Assembly: GCA_017654935.2 (NCBI GenBank)
Contig: CM065684.1
Location: 55,485,281-55,549,280, forward strand
Direction of reading: 5' to 3'
From: Phymorhynchus buccinoides
Lineage: Eukaryota; Mollusca; Gastropoda; Neogastropoda; Raphitomidae
DNA: 64,000 nucleotides
The first letter of the stretch is position 1; every line of letters begins with the position of its first letter. Below the pieces are notes generated by a model. The model made no database searches and was not told where the DNA came from. It was given only the letters and a program-made list of their open reading frames with translations. The translations under genes were made by a program, and so were the position numbers. Of the stretch, positions 43,558-54,200 are shown one piece after another.

Positions 43558-45326
43558 CTATCTATCCACATGACATGTAGCATTTATTAGATGGGTGTGT
43601 GTATAAGAGTGTGTGTGTGTGTACATGCGTTTGTTTGGGCTTAACTGAAACAAACATAAATAAATTTTGTGGGAATAGCAGTGTGTGGGACTAGTAGCAT
43701 GGATAGAAAATTACAGTGTAGGACTAGCTGTATATAGGAATATATAGGAATAAATGTATGCTCGCTCCTCTGTGTGCGTATGAGTGCATGTGTGTGTGCG
43801 TGTGCGTGTGCGTGTGCGTGCGTATATATGTGTGCATGTGTATGTTCATCAGAGGGGGTTAAACAGAATGGTGAGTGGTAGATCTAGTAGTATCTAGGAG
43901 CGGATGATTCGTGGAGGCAGCAATATGCTCAGTACAATTGATCATAATAATTTCCCAGGTACCTGTTAAACATGCAGTTGGTAAAATGGGGAAGACATTA
44001 CAATGGTTATGATTGGGGGGGGGGGGGGGGGGGGGGGGGAGGGGGGGGGGGGGGGGGGGGAGTCGAGATCCAGACACTATTGCAAGTAGTAGTAGCAATA
44101 GTAGTAGTGGGGGACTAGCTCATAAGCCTAGGCCTCGAGGCCTATCAAGTGTCCCCATCATTCTTTTTGTACATTAGTTTAGTTATAATTGCGCATACAC
44201 ATATGTAGTAGTAGCAATAGTACTAGTAGTAGTGGGGGACTAGCTCATAAGCCTAGGCCCCGAGGCCTATCAAGTGTCCCCATCATTCTTTTTGTACATT
44301 AGTTTAGTCATAATTGCGCATACACATTATAATTTTGATATGTTCATTCATCATAATGTTTATATCAAAAAAACATTTGCTTACATTTTTTATTGCTGTC
44401 AAAAAGACTTTTAAATACATGAGTACATGTATTAGGTGCACATCTAAGTTGAGTAGGAAGTAGGCCTACGTTCCAAATCTGTTAGACAGCGCATTTCTTC
44501 TCATATTAGTATTGCTATTGCCAAGACTATGTACTATGTACTGTGGGGGTGTAGGGAGGGAGGTGGGTGTTAGTCTGTTGTGTTATGATTATATGCAGTG
44601 CGTTTTTAATATTAATTTCATTCATTCTTTTATTCATTTCATTGGGATGTATGGTGAGGATACGAGACACGTGAGCTACTCTTTTATAAATGTTTGTAGG
44701 GTAAGACGGGGCAAAAAGCCCATGGGCAGGTAAGAAGCCCATGCCAATTATCTCATGAAATACAGAAATTTCAGTCAAATTTGCGCATGAGACGAATGCT
44801 AAACATTAACACTCGTCTCATGGGCAAAATGTGACTGAAATTTGCTTCATTTCATGAGATAATTGGCATGGGCTTCTTACGCGCTCGTGGGCTTTTTACC
44901 CCGTCTTACCCTATGTGTATTTATTTTTTTGCTGTTACAGGTTAGGCCTAGTAGTAGCAAAGACTGTACAGTATCTTTGGTAGTAGTACGAATGGTGAGT
45001 GAAAAGCGCATCATAGAATAGCAAGTTTAGTGCGCTATATAAGCATTATTAATTATTATTATTTAACAATGGCAGTTACAAAGTATCTAGTTACAGAGTT
45101 AGACTAAATAAAATTGGTATAATAAAATAAAACGATTTGCTCTCTTTGGATACATCTAGTCTAGATTTAACTATAGATGTAATTTTAAATCAGTAAAATG
45201 TGTACGATACACCCAACACTCATGAAATCGATTAATATATATATTCCAATTGACATCAATCTGATCTAAATGATCTATGCATAATTATATACCCTTGTCC
45301 TCAGCAGAGTCTGGTGCTTCAGCCAT
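34237..45326 (-). CDS. EFCAB2: EFCAB2 / DRC8, EF-hand subunit of the nexin-dynein regulatory complex, complete, 6 exons
   Basis: Family role: calmodulin-like axonemal protein of cilia and flagella, subunit 8 of the nexin-dynein regulatory complex. Exons on the minus strand: 45326-45293, 40649-40565, 39727-39655, 38971-38889, 36064-35955, 34355-34237. Phases agree throughout and give 504 nt, 167 residues plus TGA; the human form I recall is 162. Motifs in order: MAEAPDSAEDKD start, TEAFDIFDHEANGTVDERE (an EF loop with good Asp/Glu spacing and a central Gly), GTIIRSLGCCPSEAELQ, FVHFENFLPVMTNILVE, LLKAFEALDQQNKGFLMKDD (weaker EF loop), YGEPFNEEELEEMMSHALD. The match to vertebrate EFCAB2 is close along the whole length. 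Introns 1 to 5 hold LINE, MITE and microsatellite insertions. The gene is divergent from HNRNPU and convergent with WDHD1. Confidence 0.95.
34550..34714 (+). mobile_element. SINE with U2 snRNA-like head and 13-bp target duplication
   Basis: 34573-34598 matches the first 26 nt of U2 snRNA (ATCGCTTCTCGGCCTTTTGG and CTAAGA). The rest does not match U2 and ends AAAGCCGATACGCGACGTTA. CATTTGTCCTCTC flanks it at 34550-34562 and 34702-34714. It lies in EFCAB2 intron 5. Confidence 0.75.
35955..36064 (-). CDS. EFCAB2: EFCAB2 exon 5: EF-hand 2
   Basis: Reads ELLKAFEALDQQNKGFLMKD then IKELLTKY, matching human LLRAFEVLDSAKRGFLTKDELIKYM. Acceptor TGTGTAG. An 88-bp tandem repeat begins just upstream of it. 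Confidence 0.95.
36065..36340. repeat. 88-bp tandem repeat beside EFCAB2 exon 5
   Basis: Three units with AAAACTGACTTACTA and CCAAACAATTTGCACAGTCA lie directly upstream (minus strand) of the exon 5 acceptor. Confidence 0.88.
36672..36950 (-). mobile_element. SINE (family M), second copy
   Basis: Reverse-orientation relative of 3823-4080, with GTCAGTAGGGGGCTTAGTAG at its 5' end and AAGATGGGACAGCAC at its 3' end. Confidence 0.7.
36982..37231. mobile_element. MITE with CAGGCATCAGAAT ends, copy 3
   Basis: Ends as in the other copies; flanked by CTAATA on both sides. Confidence 0.82.
38479..38714. mobile_element. piggyBac-type MITE, CCCTTTCACCGCC subfamily
   Basis: TTAA then CCCTTTCACCGCCAATG; right end GGCGAAAGGG|TTCA. 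Located in EFCAB2 intron 4. Confidence 0.82.
38889..38971 (-). CDS. EFCAB2: EFCAB2 exon 4
   Basis: Reads VENEVEEGFVHFENFLPVMT then NILVEN, matching human EVEEEEPTGYIRFEKFLPVM. The acceptor is CTGGCAG. Confidence 0.95.
39300..39640 (+). repeat. Interspersed repeat (family S-like)
   Basis: GGGATACCGGGGAAA start, CTTCCAAATAATCTCCTTTG and GGTCATATGGCCTGGGAACA motifs shared with 2500-2720 and 28970-29010. EFCAB2 intron 3. Confidence 0.6.
39655..39727 (-). CDS. EFCAB2: EFCAB2 exon 3
   Basis: Reads EVGTIIRSLGCCPSEAELQE, nearly the same as human EIGTIIRSLGCCPTEGEL. Donor GTAAGA. A partial copy of its 5' half lies at 39762-39810. Confidence 0.96.
39762..39810 (-). pseudogene. Partial copy of EFCAB2 exon 3 with its acceptor
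   Basis: Repeats CACTGGGGCAGCACCC, GGTACCAACCTCTCTGG of exon 39655-39727, i.e. the acceptor and 5' half on the minus strand, about 85 bp upstream. No donor is present. Confidence 0.85.
40565..40649 (-). CDS. EFCAB2: EFCAB2 exon 2: EF-hand 1
   Basis: Reads MLHETKKKVTEAFDIFDHEA followed by NGTVDE. Acceptor CGTACAG, donor AAAG|GTTGGT. Confidence 0.94.
40749..41240 (-). repeat. Interspersed repeat (family S) with internal tandem duplication
   Basis: Runs from a TTCTTCTTCTTCGATCGCTC tail to the GGTATCCCCACGGG head. A ~125-bp part (GGCAGGAGAATGGACCGGTA to ACAGAACTTCCAGA) is present twice. Confidence 0.7.
41390..41450. repeat. (GT)n microsatellite
   Basis: Nearly pure GT run. Confidence 0.93.
41440..43165 (-). 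pseudogene. LINE reverse transcriptase remnant
   Basis: The minus strand at 43165-42510 reads SGFRKKYSCHTALIQLTDSL, VDFKKAFDVINHSLLL, GVPQGSVLGPLLFSIYIND, FADDTSFHE: RT motifs of a non-LTR element. Frameshifts follow, with the C-terminal part at 42480-41980. Its 5' end is lost at a GT microsatellite. Confidence 0.88.
41575..41690. repeat. (CA)n/(CG)n microsatellite inside the LINE remnant
   Basis: CACGCA, CGCG and CACA tracts. Makes spurious His/Thr-rich ORFs on + and Cys/Val-rich ORFs on -. Confidence 0.93.
43166..43350. repeat. (GT)n/(GGT)n compound microsatellite
   Basis: Alternating GT, GTGGT and GGT stretches, followed by another GT run at 43515-43555. Confidence 0.95.
44015..44060. 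repeat. Poly-G tract
   Basis: 25 G, one A, then 20 G. Possible quadruplex former; its length is unreliable in sequencing. Confidence 0.9.
44084..44330. repeat. Tandem duplicate of ~120 bp
   Basis: GGGGGACTAGCTCATAAGCC through AATTGCGCATACACAT occurs twice, the second starting at about 44207. Confidence 0.85.
44699..44911. mobile_element. Fold-back MITE (GGGTAAGACGGGG ends), copy 1
   Basis: 213-bp near-palindrome with GGGTAAGACGGGGCAAAAAG ends and its inverse, flanked by TA. It lies 382 bp inside EFCAB2 intron 1. Confidence 0.87.
45293..45326 (-). CDS. EFCAB2: EFCAB2 exon 1 (start codon)
   Basis: Contains ATG then 11 codons (MAEAPDSAEDK) and one extra base before donor GTATAT. The join to exon 2 restores GAT. 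The start is the only in-frame ATG here. The N-terminus varies in this family, so confidence is a little lower. Confidence 0.85.
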
Positions 45327-45734
45327 TTTTATTTTTTTTATTCTTAGATTTTAGATCTAGGCTAAACATACGTGAAACGTCATACAACAAGATGGCAATC
45401 ACATAAACCTATAGGCCTACTACGTGGTCAATACACTCCAACTGTTTTAGAGATCACCATCCAGTGAGGTTAATGTAGACTGATTGATTTAAAAAAAATA
45501 ACGAAACGTTGAGCTTCGTGTTCATTTTAAAACACCGGCTTTGTGAAAATACAGCGGATTAATTGCAAAATGTCTGTACTATTTAAGAACAATTATTGTG
45601 CATTCAAGCATTTTGTTGTTGTTGGCAAAACTGAGCTTTTATAGTTAGGCCATATGGGAGCCCTGGCACTATCCTTTTCCTTGAAACCACATACACACAT
45701 TTAGAGGCAAATTCAAGAAACTTGTCGAACCAGA

Positions 45735-45752
45735 TTTCCCCTAATACCGAGT

Positions 45753-45795
<43 letters not shown>
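45735..45795. repeat. (GA)n microsatellite
   Basis: GAGAGA repeat upstream of EFCAB2. Confidence 0.9.
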
Positions 45796-45796
<1 letters not shown>

Positions 45797-45823
45797 TTTC
45801 TTGCTTAGGTAGCCAGGGGGGCA

Positions 45824-45824
<1 letters not shown>

Positions 45825-45883
<59 letters not shown>
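45825..45883. repeat. 59-bp poly-G homopolymer
   Basis: Uninterrupted G run about 500 bp upstream of the EFCAB2 start codon. Confidence 0.9.
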
Positions 45884-45885
<2 letters not shown>

Positions 45886-46614
45886 TCAACTATAGGAACA
45901 TCCCAGGTGTTATTTGTACACCCCCCCCCCCCCTCTCTGTCGGTGGCTCTTCCTCTCTCACTTGAAAAAAATTTGTATTGAACAATAATTATCTTAAAAT
46001 GAATCTAAACAGATTCATCATTCAAGCTTTAGTGAAGTGTCAATATGGGAGTTTTAATATCACAACGCATTCTGACAGATATAAACGTCAGGTGGAACAA
46101 AACTTGAAGTCGGTTGTGTGGGAGAGGAACTGAAAATGAGATCCATGTTCTCATTTTATGTTGTCTTGTTCTTGATGACCCGAGAAAACAATTCATTTTA
46201 GCTGTGTGTGTTATGTTATATTACTTATGTTAACCCTTGTGCTTATGAGATGGAATCTCTGATTGCATTGATCAGTAAATGAAAACGTTCTGAAAATGTT
46301 ACCTGTCTTTCTGTACAAATGTGGGAAATGTTCAAGGATTTATAGTGAAATAACGATGTGTATTTTGATCGACTGAATTATGGGTTATTGTTGTTTTTTA
46401 AAATACAGTTTGTCTTAATTTACCCCACCCCCACCCCCGCCCCCTTTGTAAGTGTGGCTTGTGGTCTATTCGTATTTATATAAACTATTCAGTAATCCTC
46501 TCCCCTCACTGTAATTTGTACCTATGAAAAACAAGAATGTTTTCAAGTTGTGTGTTTATTAAAGCTCCTCCCACTCTCTCTCTCTCTCTTTTTGACTATC
46601 TTCATAAAGATATA

Positions 46615-46830
46615 GGGGAAGACGGGGTAAAAAAGCGCATGGGCGGGTAAGAAGCCCACCCCAATTATCTCATGAAATGAAGCAAATTTTCAGTCTCATT
46701 TTGCCCATGAGACGAGCGTTAATGTCTAGCATTCGTCTCATGGGCAAATTTGACTGAAATTTTCTTTATTTCATGAGATAATTGGGGTGGGCTTCTTACC
46801 CGCCCATGCGCTTTTTACCCCGTCTTCCCC
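46615..46830. mobile_element. Fold-back MITE (GGGGAAGACGGGG ends), copy 2
   Basis: 216-bp near-palindrome, ends GGGGAAGACGGGGTAAAAAA and inverse, flanked by TA. Same family as 44699-44911. Confidence 0.87.
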
Positions 46831-46832
46831 TA

Positions 46833-46931
46833 TTTTTTAAATTATACAAGGCCATGGTTCGACCTCACTTAGAATACGGCAACTGTATGTGTATGTATGT
46901 GCCTGCGTGCATGCATGCGTGTGTGCATGCA

Positions 46932-47030
<99 letters not shown>

Positions 47031-47900
47031 GTAAGAGAACGTTGCGTGCAATCATCGTGTTTATTTTACTTTCTAATGATTCATTATTTGTTTGCCTTTA
47101 ATGTTCTTGTTATCAATGCAAAGCGCACTGAGCTCATGTGAGAACGTGCGCTATATAAATTCCCATTATTATTATTATTATTATTATATGGCATCCTAAC
47201 CTAATCTTCGGAATGTTTTAATCATAAATTAAGTCTTTCCTTTTAATTATTTGACACTGGTGTATGCTTTTGCCTATAAATTCCTTTGTGATGTTCGATT
47301 TATGTATACCGCTTCTTAAGCTTTTGTATGTGTGATCTTAATATCTTATATGTAAATGTAATCAATATTTACATTTTATTCATTGGACAATGTTAATGTA
47401 TTTACTGTTTTCCTCTGTCCTAATATCTTATATGTAAATTTAATCAATGTGTACATTTTATTCATTGGACGATGTTGAATGTTTTTGCTGTTTCCCTCTG
47501 TGGTGTGTGAGTTATACATAATGTATGTTTCAGTATTGTTTGTTTATCAGCCTGTGAATGTGCTTTGTAATTTCCTCAGGGATCATTAAGGTTATTGATT
47601 GATTGATTGATTGATTGAAAAAGACAACCAATAGCAATTGAAAAAGTTCAGAGAAGAGCTACGAAATTAGTTAAAGCATGTAAACAATGTCTTATGAGGA
47701 ACGTTTAGTCTTTCTAAAATTACCATCCTTAAAAGGAAGAAGGCTTAGAGGGGATCTAATTCAAGTGTATAAAATTGTACATAATTTTGATGATGTAAAT
47801 TTTAATGACTTTTTCATGAAAAGTACAATAAATAAAACAAGAAACAGTGATGGTAAGTTGTTTCTTAACAGATCCAATACTTAACACCCGCAAACTGTTT
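46833..47900 (+). pseudogene. LINE ORF2 C-terminal remnant split by insertions
   Basis: LYKAMVRPHLEYGNC at 46841-46885 and IEKVQRRATKLVKACKQ, LSYEERLVFLKLPSLKGRR at 47630-47760 are consecutive parts of a non-LTR ORF2. Between them are a GT/GA microsatellite, an AAT-tailed LINE end (47120-47190) and a (TTGA)n-tailed piece (to 47620). Confidence 0.75.
46938..47027. repeat. (GT)n(GA)n microsatellite
   Basis: GT run followed by GA run. Confidence 0.95.
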
Positions 47901-48339
47901 TTTACTGTTGTTCAGAATAATCTACCAATTAACATAAAAAAATGCACCTAACATTAATGAACTCAAACATCTTCTTTTGACGCAAACTCAGTTTTTTTGC
48001 TGTTGTTCAGACGTGGTATAATCAATTAACATAAAAAATGCACCTAACATTAATGAACTAAAAAAACACTTTTGGACGAAAACCCAAATTTGAAACCAAA
48101 ATCAGTTTTAAAATGTTGATGAATAAACAAAACCATCCCTAAAATAAAATTAAAAAAAATAACTTTTTGATTTGTTTTATATTAAGGAGACGCAAACCAC
48201 TTTAATAAAAAATAAAATAAGTCAAAAGGGCCGCGAGGCATATAAATAGCCCTATGTCTACCTACCTACCTACCTACCTTTCAGCTTAAGAACTGGAAGT
48301 ACGTTTACATAGCTTGTTATCTTAGGTCAGGTCAGGTCA

Positions 48340-50010
48340 AGTAAGACTTTCCTTCCTTCCTTCCTTCCTTCCTTCCAGTAAGTGACTACAGTCAAACTTG
48401 ACTATTCTGTCACTGTAGAAATTGGGGATCTGCGGAAGAGCGCCTTAATACAGGGAGAGGGGTAGAGGTGGAGGGAATGGGAGGGGGAGGGGTGCTGGAT
48501 AACTATTTGGTGACCATCGATGGTCTTGGCCTGCACAGCTTCCTGGGGCAGCTCGTTCCAGTCCCGGATTGTACGTGGGAGGAAGCTGGCTTGTCGGTAC
48601 TGAGTACGACAGAAAATCTGAGAGAGCTGACGTGGGTGAGTGCGTCGCTGATGCGCTGGCGGTGGTATCAGTTTTTGTTGCAGAATGTCCATGCACACCT
48701 CTTCCTCTTGCAGCTTGAAGAGCATCACAAGCCTTGCGGAAAGTCGACGCTGCTGCAGTGAGGGCCATCCAAGCTGTTCAAGCATTGAAGTGACACTAGA
48801 CGTGTTTCGAAAACGTCTGAGGACGAAGCGTGCTGCGCGCCGCTGGACTGCCTCCAGTCTGTCGATGTCCTGTTGTTGGTGAGGGTCCCAGACTGATGAT
48901 GAATACTCTAGGACCGGACGGACGAATGATTTGTAGGCCAACTCCCTGATGGTCTGGGAGCTGACTTTCAATTTTCTTCTCAGGAAGCCTAGGGTCTTGT
49001 TGGCTTGCGCGCAGATGTTCTCAATGTGTCTCTTCCAGCTCAGCTCCTTTGTCAGAGTCACTCCAAGGTACTTGATGGAGTCGACTGCTTGCAGGTTGTG
49101 GCCATGCAGCTGGTAATGATGCTGCCGGGGCTTTCTGCTTCTTGCTACGCTCAAGGTGTTACACTTGCCAGGGTGGAAAACCATGTCCCAGCTCTTCTCC
49201 CACTCAACGAGTCGATGGAGGTCATCCTGTAGCTGGTCATGATCCTGGGGCGCCGCAACAACCTTGTAGACAGCAGTATCATCTGCGAAGAGCCGTGCCA
49301 TTGATGTCAGCTTCTCAGGTAGATCATTAATGTACGCTAAGAAAAGGCAGGGTCCTAAGACTGAGCCTTGTGGTACTCCTGAGCGGACATCAGTAAAGCT
49401 GGAAGAGACCCCATTTACTACCTCTGCCTGGCGTCTGTCTCTGAGGAAGTCTGCAATCCACCTGTTGATTTCACCACGAATCCCATAGTTATGGAGCTTG
49501 TGCAGGAGGAGACTGTGGTTGACCTTGTCAAACGCTTTCGCGAAGTCCATGACAAGGACATCTGTCTGCCGCCCGTTTTCCATGAGTTCGTCGACAAATT
49601 CCAGAAGTTGTGTTTCACATGACCTCCTTTTTCTGAAGCCGTGCTGGTGTTTGCAGAGTATCCCCTGTTGTTCCAGGTGATGCATGATGGTACTGGTGAC
49701 AATTTGCATGGCACGCTGGTGAGGGACACTGGGCGGTAATTGCTTGGGTCGTACTGTTCACCTTTCTTGTAGATGTGAGTTACGTTGGCATCCTTCCAGT
49801 CAGATGGAACAGTCCCGGTGTTAATGGATGACTGGTAAATGGTGGCTAAGATAGGAGTGATTTAAGATGCCAACTCCTTCAGTACCCGGGGACTGATGTT
49901 ATCGGGTCCACTGGCTTTGTTGGGGTCAAGTCCAGACAGCAGTTTTCTCACTCCATCCTCAGAGATTTGAATTTCTTCCAGTGCAGGGCAGTCTGCTGGC
50001 GCCATCTTGC
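48340..50010 (-). pseudogene. LINE reverse transcriptase, nearly full-length RT domain (CR1/Jockey-like)
   Basis: The minus strand reads LSGLDPNKASGPDNISPRVL, YKKGEQYDPSNYRPVSLTS, HGFRKRRSCETQLLEFVDEL, VMDFAKAFDKVNHSLLL, GVPQGSVLGPCLFLAYINDL, FADDTAVYK, YLGVTLTKELSW, and a C-terminal ARFVLRRF..SSVTSMLEQLGW part ending at a stop. One stop near 49863 and one frameshift near 49695 break it. The 3' end has a (GGAA)n tail. The endonuclease part is missing. Confidence 0.92.
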
Positions 50011-50105
50011 ATTAGGCGACTAGGCCTCGCGGCCTCTCAAGCGTCTTTTCTCTTTTCTTTAAAAAAAAATTCAGTTGGCACAGCTGTGACGGTTTTTGTA
50101 GACTA

Positions 50106-50290
50106 TCAGTCATACTGGTATTTTAATTTACTAAGGTTTGGGTCTTTGTCGAGGAGGTTTTTGAATGTGTTAGTATCAGGTGCAAGTTTTGTCTGAGCAG
50201 GAAGTGTGTTCCAATAGTTAAGAGTTGATGAGTTCCATTTTATTGGAGGAATAAATATTGTGAATGTGATTAAATCATCTGGGTGCACAC
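50106..50290 (-). pseudogene. LINE ORF2 C-terminal fragment
   Basis: The minus strand reads FIPPIKWNSSTLNYWNTLPA then KNLLDKDPNLSKLKYQYD, the last residues of a non-LTR ORF2, about 230 bp before the HNRNPU ATG. Confidence 0.6.
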
Positions 50291-50516
50291 ACACATAAAG
50301 CACGCGTGCGCACACACACAGACAGACAGACATATACAAAGGCCTTCGTACTGACTCTAAAGTACCTTTGTTCTCCAATCCCACTGACATGCGCGGCAAA
50401 TGACCTTTAGAATGCGCATGTCTGCACACTTCAACTTCCGTTCATTGTTGGTTGTAAATGGCACCGGTCTGGTTGGATTTCAGTGGTTTTTAGACAAATA
50501 ATTTGGGGTCAACACT

Positions 50517-50649
50517 ATGAGTGATATAGATCCAGATAAGCTTAAAGTTACAGAATTGCGAGATGAGCTGAAAGCACGCGGTTTAGACCCAAAGGGCGTG
50601 AAAGCTGTCCTTGTTCAAAGATTGAAAGATGCCTTGGAATCTGGTGCAG
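50517..50649 (+). CDS. HNRNPU: HNRNPU exon 1: SAP domain
   Basis: ATG at 50517 begins [20 protein letters not shown], the SAP helix-turn-helix, ending [18 protein letters not shown] and donor GCAG|GTGAGT. The SAP box is N-terminal here as in vertebrate HNRNPU. No nearer upstream ATG in frame makes a better start. Confidence 0.94.
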
Positions 50650-51236
50650 GTGAGTGGACCGACATGATCGTGGCGTGGTTTTGCAACGCTTCCGCTGTTA
50701 AAATGTGTGGCATTTTATTGATTTGCAGGATACTTGACTCGGTGCAAAATGCCTCTTAGCATTTTTTGGGCGAGACGTTATTTAGAGAAGTGCATGGAGT
50801 TTTCGTTTGGTTGTTAATAATGTAAATGTGAGTGTCGCGTGGTTTGTTATCATCAACCTGGCTGTCGGATGCCCGGATGTTGCTACTGTGCGTTGAGTGT
50901 CACTGTCAGTAGCAACTTTCAACAATTATTATAATAAAAAAATTTCCTTCTGTTTTAGCTTGGAAAGTATGCTGTATGGTTTCTAAAAACCTTTTCAGTT
51001 TACAGAATTTGTTTATCTCTAAAAACTTATTTTTTACGAATTTTTTTTAAATCTAGAAAAATGCACTAAAAACGTTGAAAAACAGAAAACGCGTCCCAAT
51101 GCCATATTGAATTATCTTATGAAACAATAACCTGTCCATTTTGGAACAAAGTTGAGTCCATATTGACAACTATTATGAGAAAGGTCTGAAAACAAAAATG
51201 ACGAATAACACGAAATAAACTTAAATTTTGTTATCC

Positions 51237-51267
<31 letters not shown>

Positions 51268-54200
51268 ACACAAATTTTTTTTTTGGGGGGGGAAATTGTT
51301 GTAGGCTTTCTAAAAGCATTTTTAGCTTACAGAACAAACATTTTCAGCTTAAACAAAAAAATATGTTAAAAGATAAATGCCTACACTACCACAACATGGA
51401 AATAAGCAAGGAGTTGATTTTATTTGGTGTCAAACAAAATACAAAGTTATAGACCATATTTCTGTTAGCTAAATTTTATATTATAAATATGCAAACTGCA
51501 AGATGTTCACCCTAACCTGCAGGCTTTTGTTGCCATTTTAAAATATAGAAAAATACTCATCTATTCTAAATTATACTGCAAGACAGTTTGAAGAAAATTG
51601 GTTTCCATATCTTGAAGTAATTTCATAAATTCACCATTTTGTTTGCCCTGCTTTTGCAAAGCTGACATGATTTATTTTAATATTTGTATAATCCTTTTTA
51701 TGTGTAATGATGATTTGATGTTAAATAAGATGCTGCTCGTTATTATGTTTTATGGGGCTTCTTTTTTCTTCTTTTCTCTCAATAGGTTGTGGCCGGCACC
51801 TAATGTTTTGTCAATGTAAATGCATAATCATTAATAATAATATTCTACTGCTAGTACTAGTTGACTTTTTTTTTTCTTTTTTAGCTGAGTAACCCTATAG
51901 ATGTACCCCACCTAAGGATAGGGTTTGGGAGGGAGGGATCTAGCTTAGAAGATAATGTAGTATTCATGAGTGTATATGGTACTGATTGTGTGTGTGTGTG
52001 GGGTGTGTGTGCAGGGGGAGGGGGTGTCACTGTGTATAGTATAGTATAGTATAGTATTTCGGCTCCAGATTAGGCGGTTCCGCCTTTGCCGATCTGTGTC
52101 GATCCTCTGTCTCTATCACATTGAATCATTTTTTAAAACTTAACAGGTCTTTTGACCTGTACTACACTAAAAAACTTTTCTATGCTACTGATCTTTTGAT
52201 CAGATTCTGGTGGGAGGCTCTTCTACACTATACACATACTCTACTATCAACCTGTCTAATCTGTTTTTGAAGGCATTCACACTCGGAGCTTCAGCAATGT
52301 CTGCAGGCAGACTGTTCCAGCGCTCAACTGATTAAAAAAAGTGCTGGCGAACCGTTGTGTTGCATCTAGCTTTATTCACTTTATATCTATGGCCTCTGGT
52401 ACTATCATTTGTTGCAAACACAAATAGGTTTTTCTCAACATTGTAGAGTTCGTGCATGTACATGTAGGTTTCAATCATACTTTCTGCTCTTCTTGGGGGG
52501 AGCCTAAACTTAGAAATTTTGATGATTTATAACTCTATACACATACCTTTGCCCACTTATACTTTTACCCCCTGTACTCACCCCTGATTTAATCATTTAT
52601 GGTTTGTGTTATCAATTATATTGGTGACAGTTATGATAGAGATGGAATTTCCACTATAGTCATAATTTTTCGTATAACTATTATCATTATGTCACTGTGT
52701 GTGTAGGTATGTGTGTGTGTCTTTGTCTTCATCATGAAATTTGTAAAATGGAAAAAAAAATGTTCAATAAAAAACCCAAAAAACCTTGAATTCAGGGTCT
52801 GTTAAAAAAACAAGCAAAAACATTTTCAGTTTACAGAATGTGTTTATCTCTAAAAATGAATTCTTTATGACTTTAAAAATTTTTTTAAACCCCACCAAGA
52901 ACGTGGAAAATGCGTCCCAATTCAAGTATTTAATTAAACAACAATCTATCAATCTTGCAACAATTTAAAATACATATTAATATTTTCTGAGAAAAACTTT
53001 GAAACAAAAAATTTCATGTAACAAGAAATTGGACAGCAGCTAATTGTTGCACAGTGTGACCGTATGATTGAATAGAAACTTCTTGAATCTGCAAGTCTGG
53101 ATTACCAAGTCAAGAAAATCGGGACTTTACTGGTGTTGCACTGCCTCCAGTATTGTTCCCACCATCTTTGTATCTACAAATGTCTCAGATAACACCATTT
53201 TAATCTTCATTCTGCAAGTCTGGATGACAGAGCAAAACAACAGGAAATTCGTTTCCAGTAGAGAAGAGTTCCCAAATTGTCCCCCTTGTAAATTGGGGGT
53301 AGGTCACTTTAATTAAAAATCGTGGATATTTGGTCGAGTGTAATGGTTAAATGTTCTTTTATATTGATAGTTTAATCCCTAAACATGTTAAAACAATCCA
53401 TTTTATACCGTTACATCCAACAAAAACGGAAAACGAAGATTTTCCCCACTTCAACCAGCGCTAAATTCACCCAATCTTGTTACAATCCCGGAAAAAAATG
53501 AATGTACCCTAACAGTAGAAAGTACTCTTTTGATGATTGGTGGATATTTTAGGATCTGACCAACCACAGCTAAGAAAAAACGACCTGAAATCCCCCCCCA
53601 TATCGTCATTATTTTGGTACGACATGGGAGATAACTCCAGAGTCAGTCAGGCCACATAACTTCCCCTAGTGGAAGACGCTACTGTCAGTAGGTAACTCAC
53701 TAACTGTCCCTAGTCGTTCTAACTAGGCCTACTGTTCTCTTCCAAGGAGGACTCAGGTGATGCAGCAATATAGACAGATATGCATAAGGGGAGATCATTG
53801 ACTGAAGCTCATCAACTTAAATTTTTTAAAATTGAAATATGAATAATTTGGCTATGGCTGGTACCCACGTGTCTCATCTATAGTCATATCCGGCCACAAG
53901 GAGCACCATATTATGGGAGACCGCCATCTTAGTCCTTACCTTTTTTTGAAAAATGCCAGATCGATGCTGCGTATTTGGCTGTTCCAATTCGAAACTTATC
54001 TAAACTGTATTTATAACATCTGGATGTTTTGTTTACACATTTAGATAACATTTTCACTTTGTTTACACACAAATAAGGACTAAGATGGCGACACTTCCGT
54101 TGGAATGGTCGAGATGCGCACGCAGGTGGGTTGGAGCCATATATTCACATTTAGGCCCATCAACCCGGTCAAGAACGATAATCTGTTGACTGAAAAAGCA

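Larger units (their letters stand above)
45327..50516. other. EFCAB2-HNRNPU divergent intergenic region
   Basis: Both promoters should lie here but I see no certain core promoter element. Holds poly-G, GA and GT runs, a fold-back MITE and several LINE remnants. The 147 bp just before the HNRNPU ATG are free of obvious repeats and probably contain its 5' UTR. Confidence 0.6.

Noticed and set aside
48445..49330. Several + strand and secondary minus-strand ORFs
   Set aside because: Shadows of the LINE reverse transcriptase read in other frames.
50106..50290. Possible upstream coding exon of HNRNPU
   Set aside because: The clear reading is on the minus strand and matches a LINE C-terminus; nothing links it to the SAP exon.
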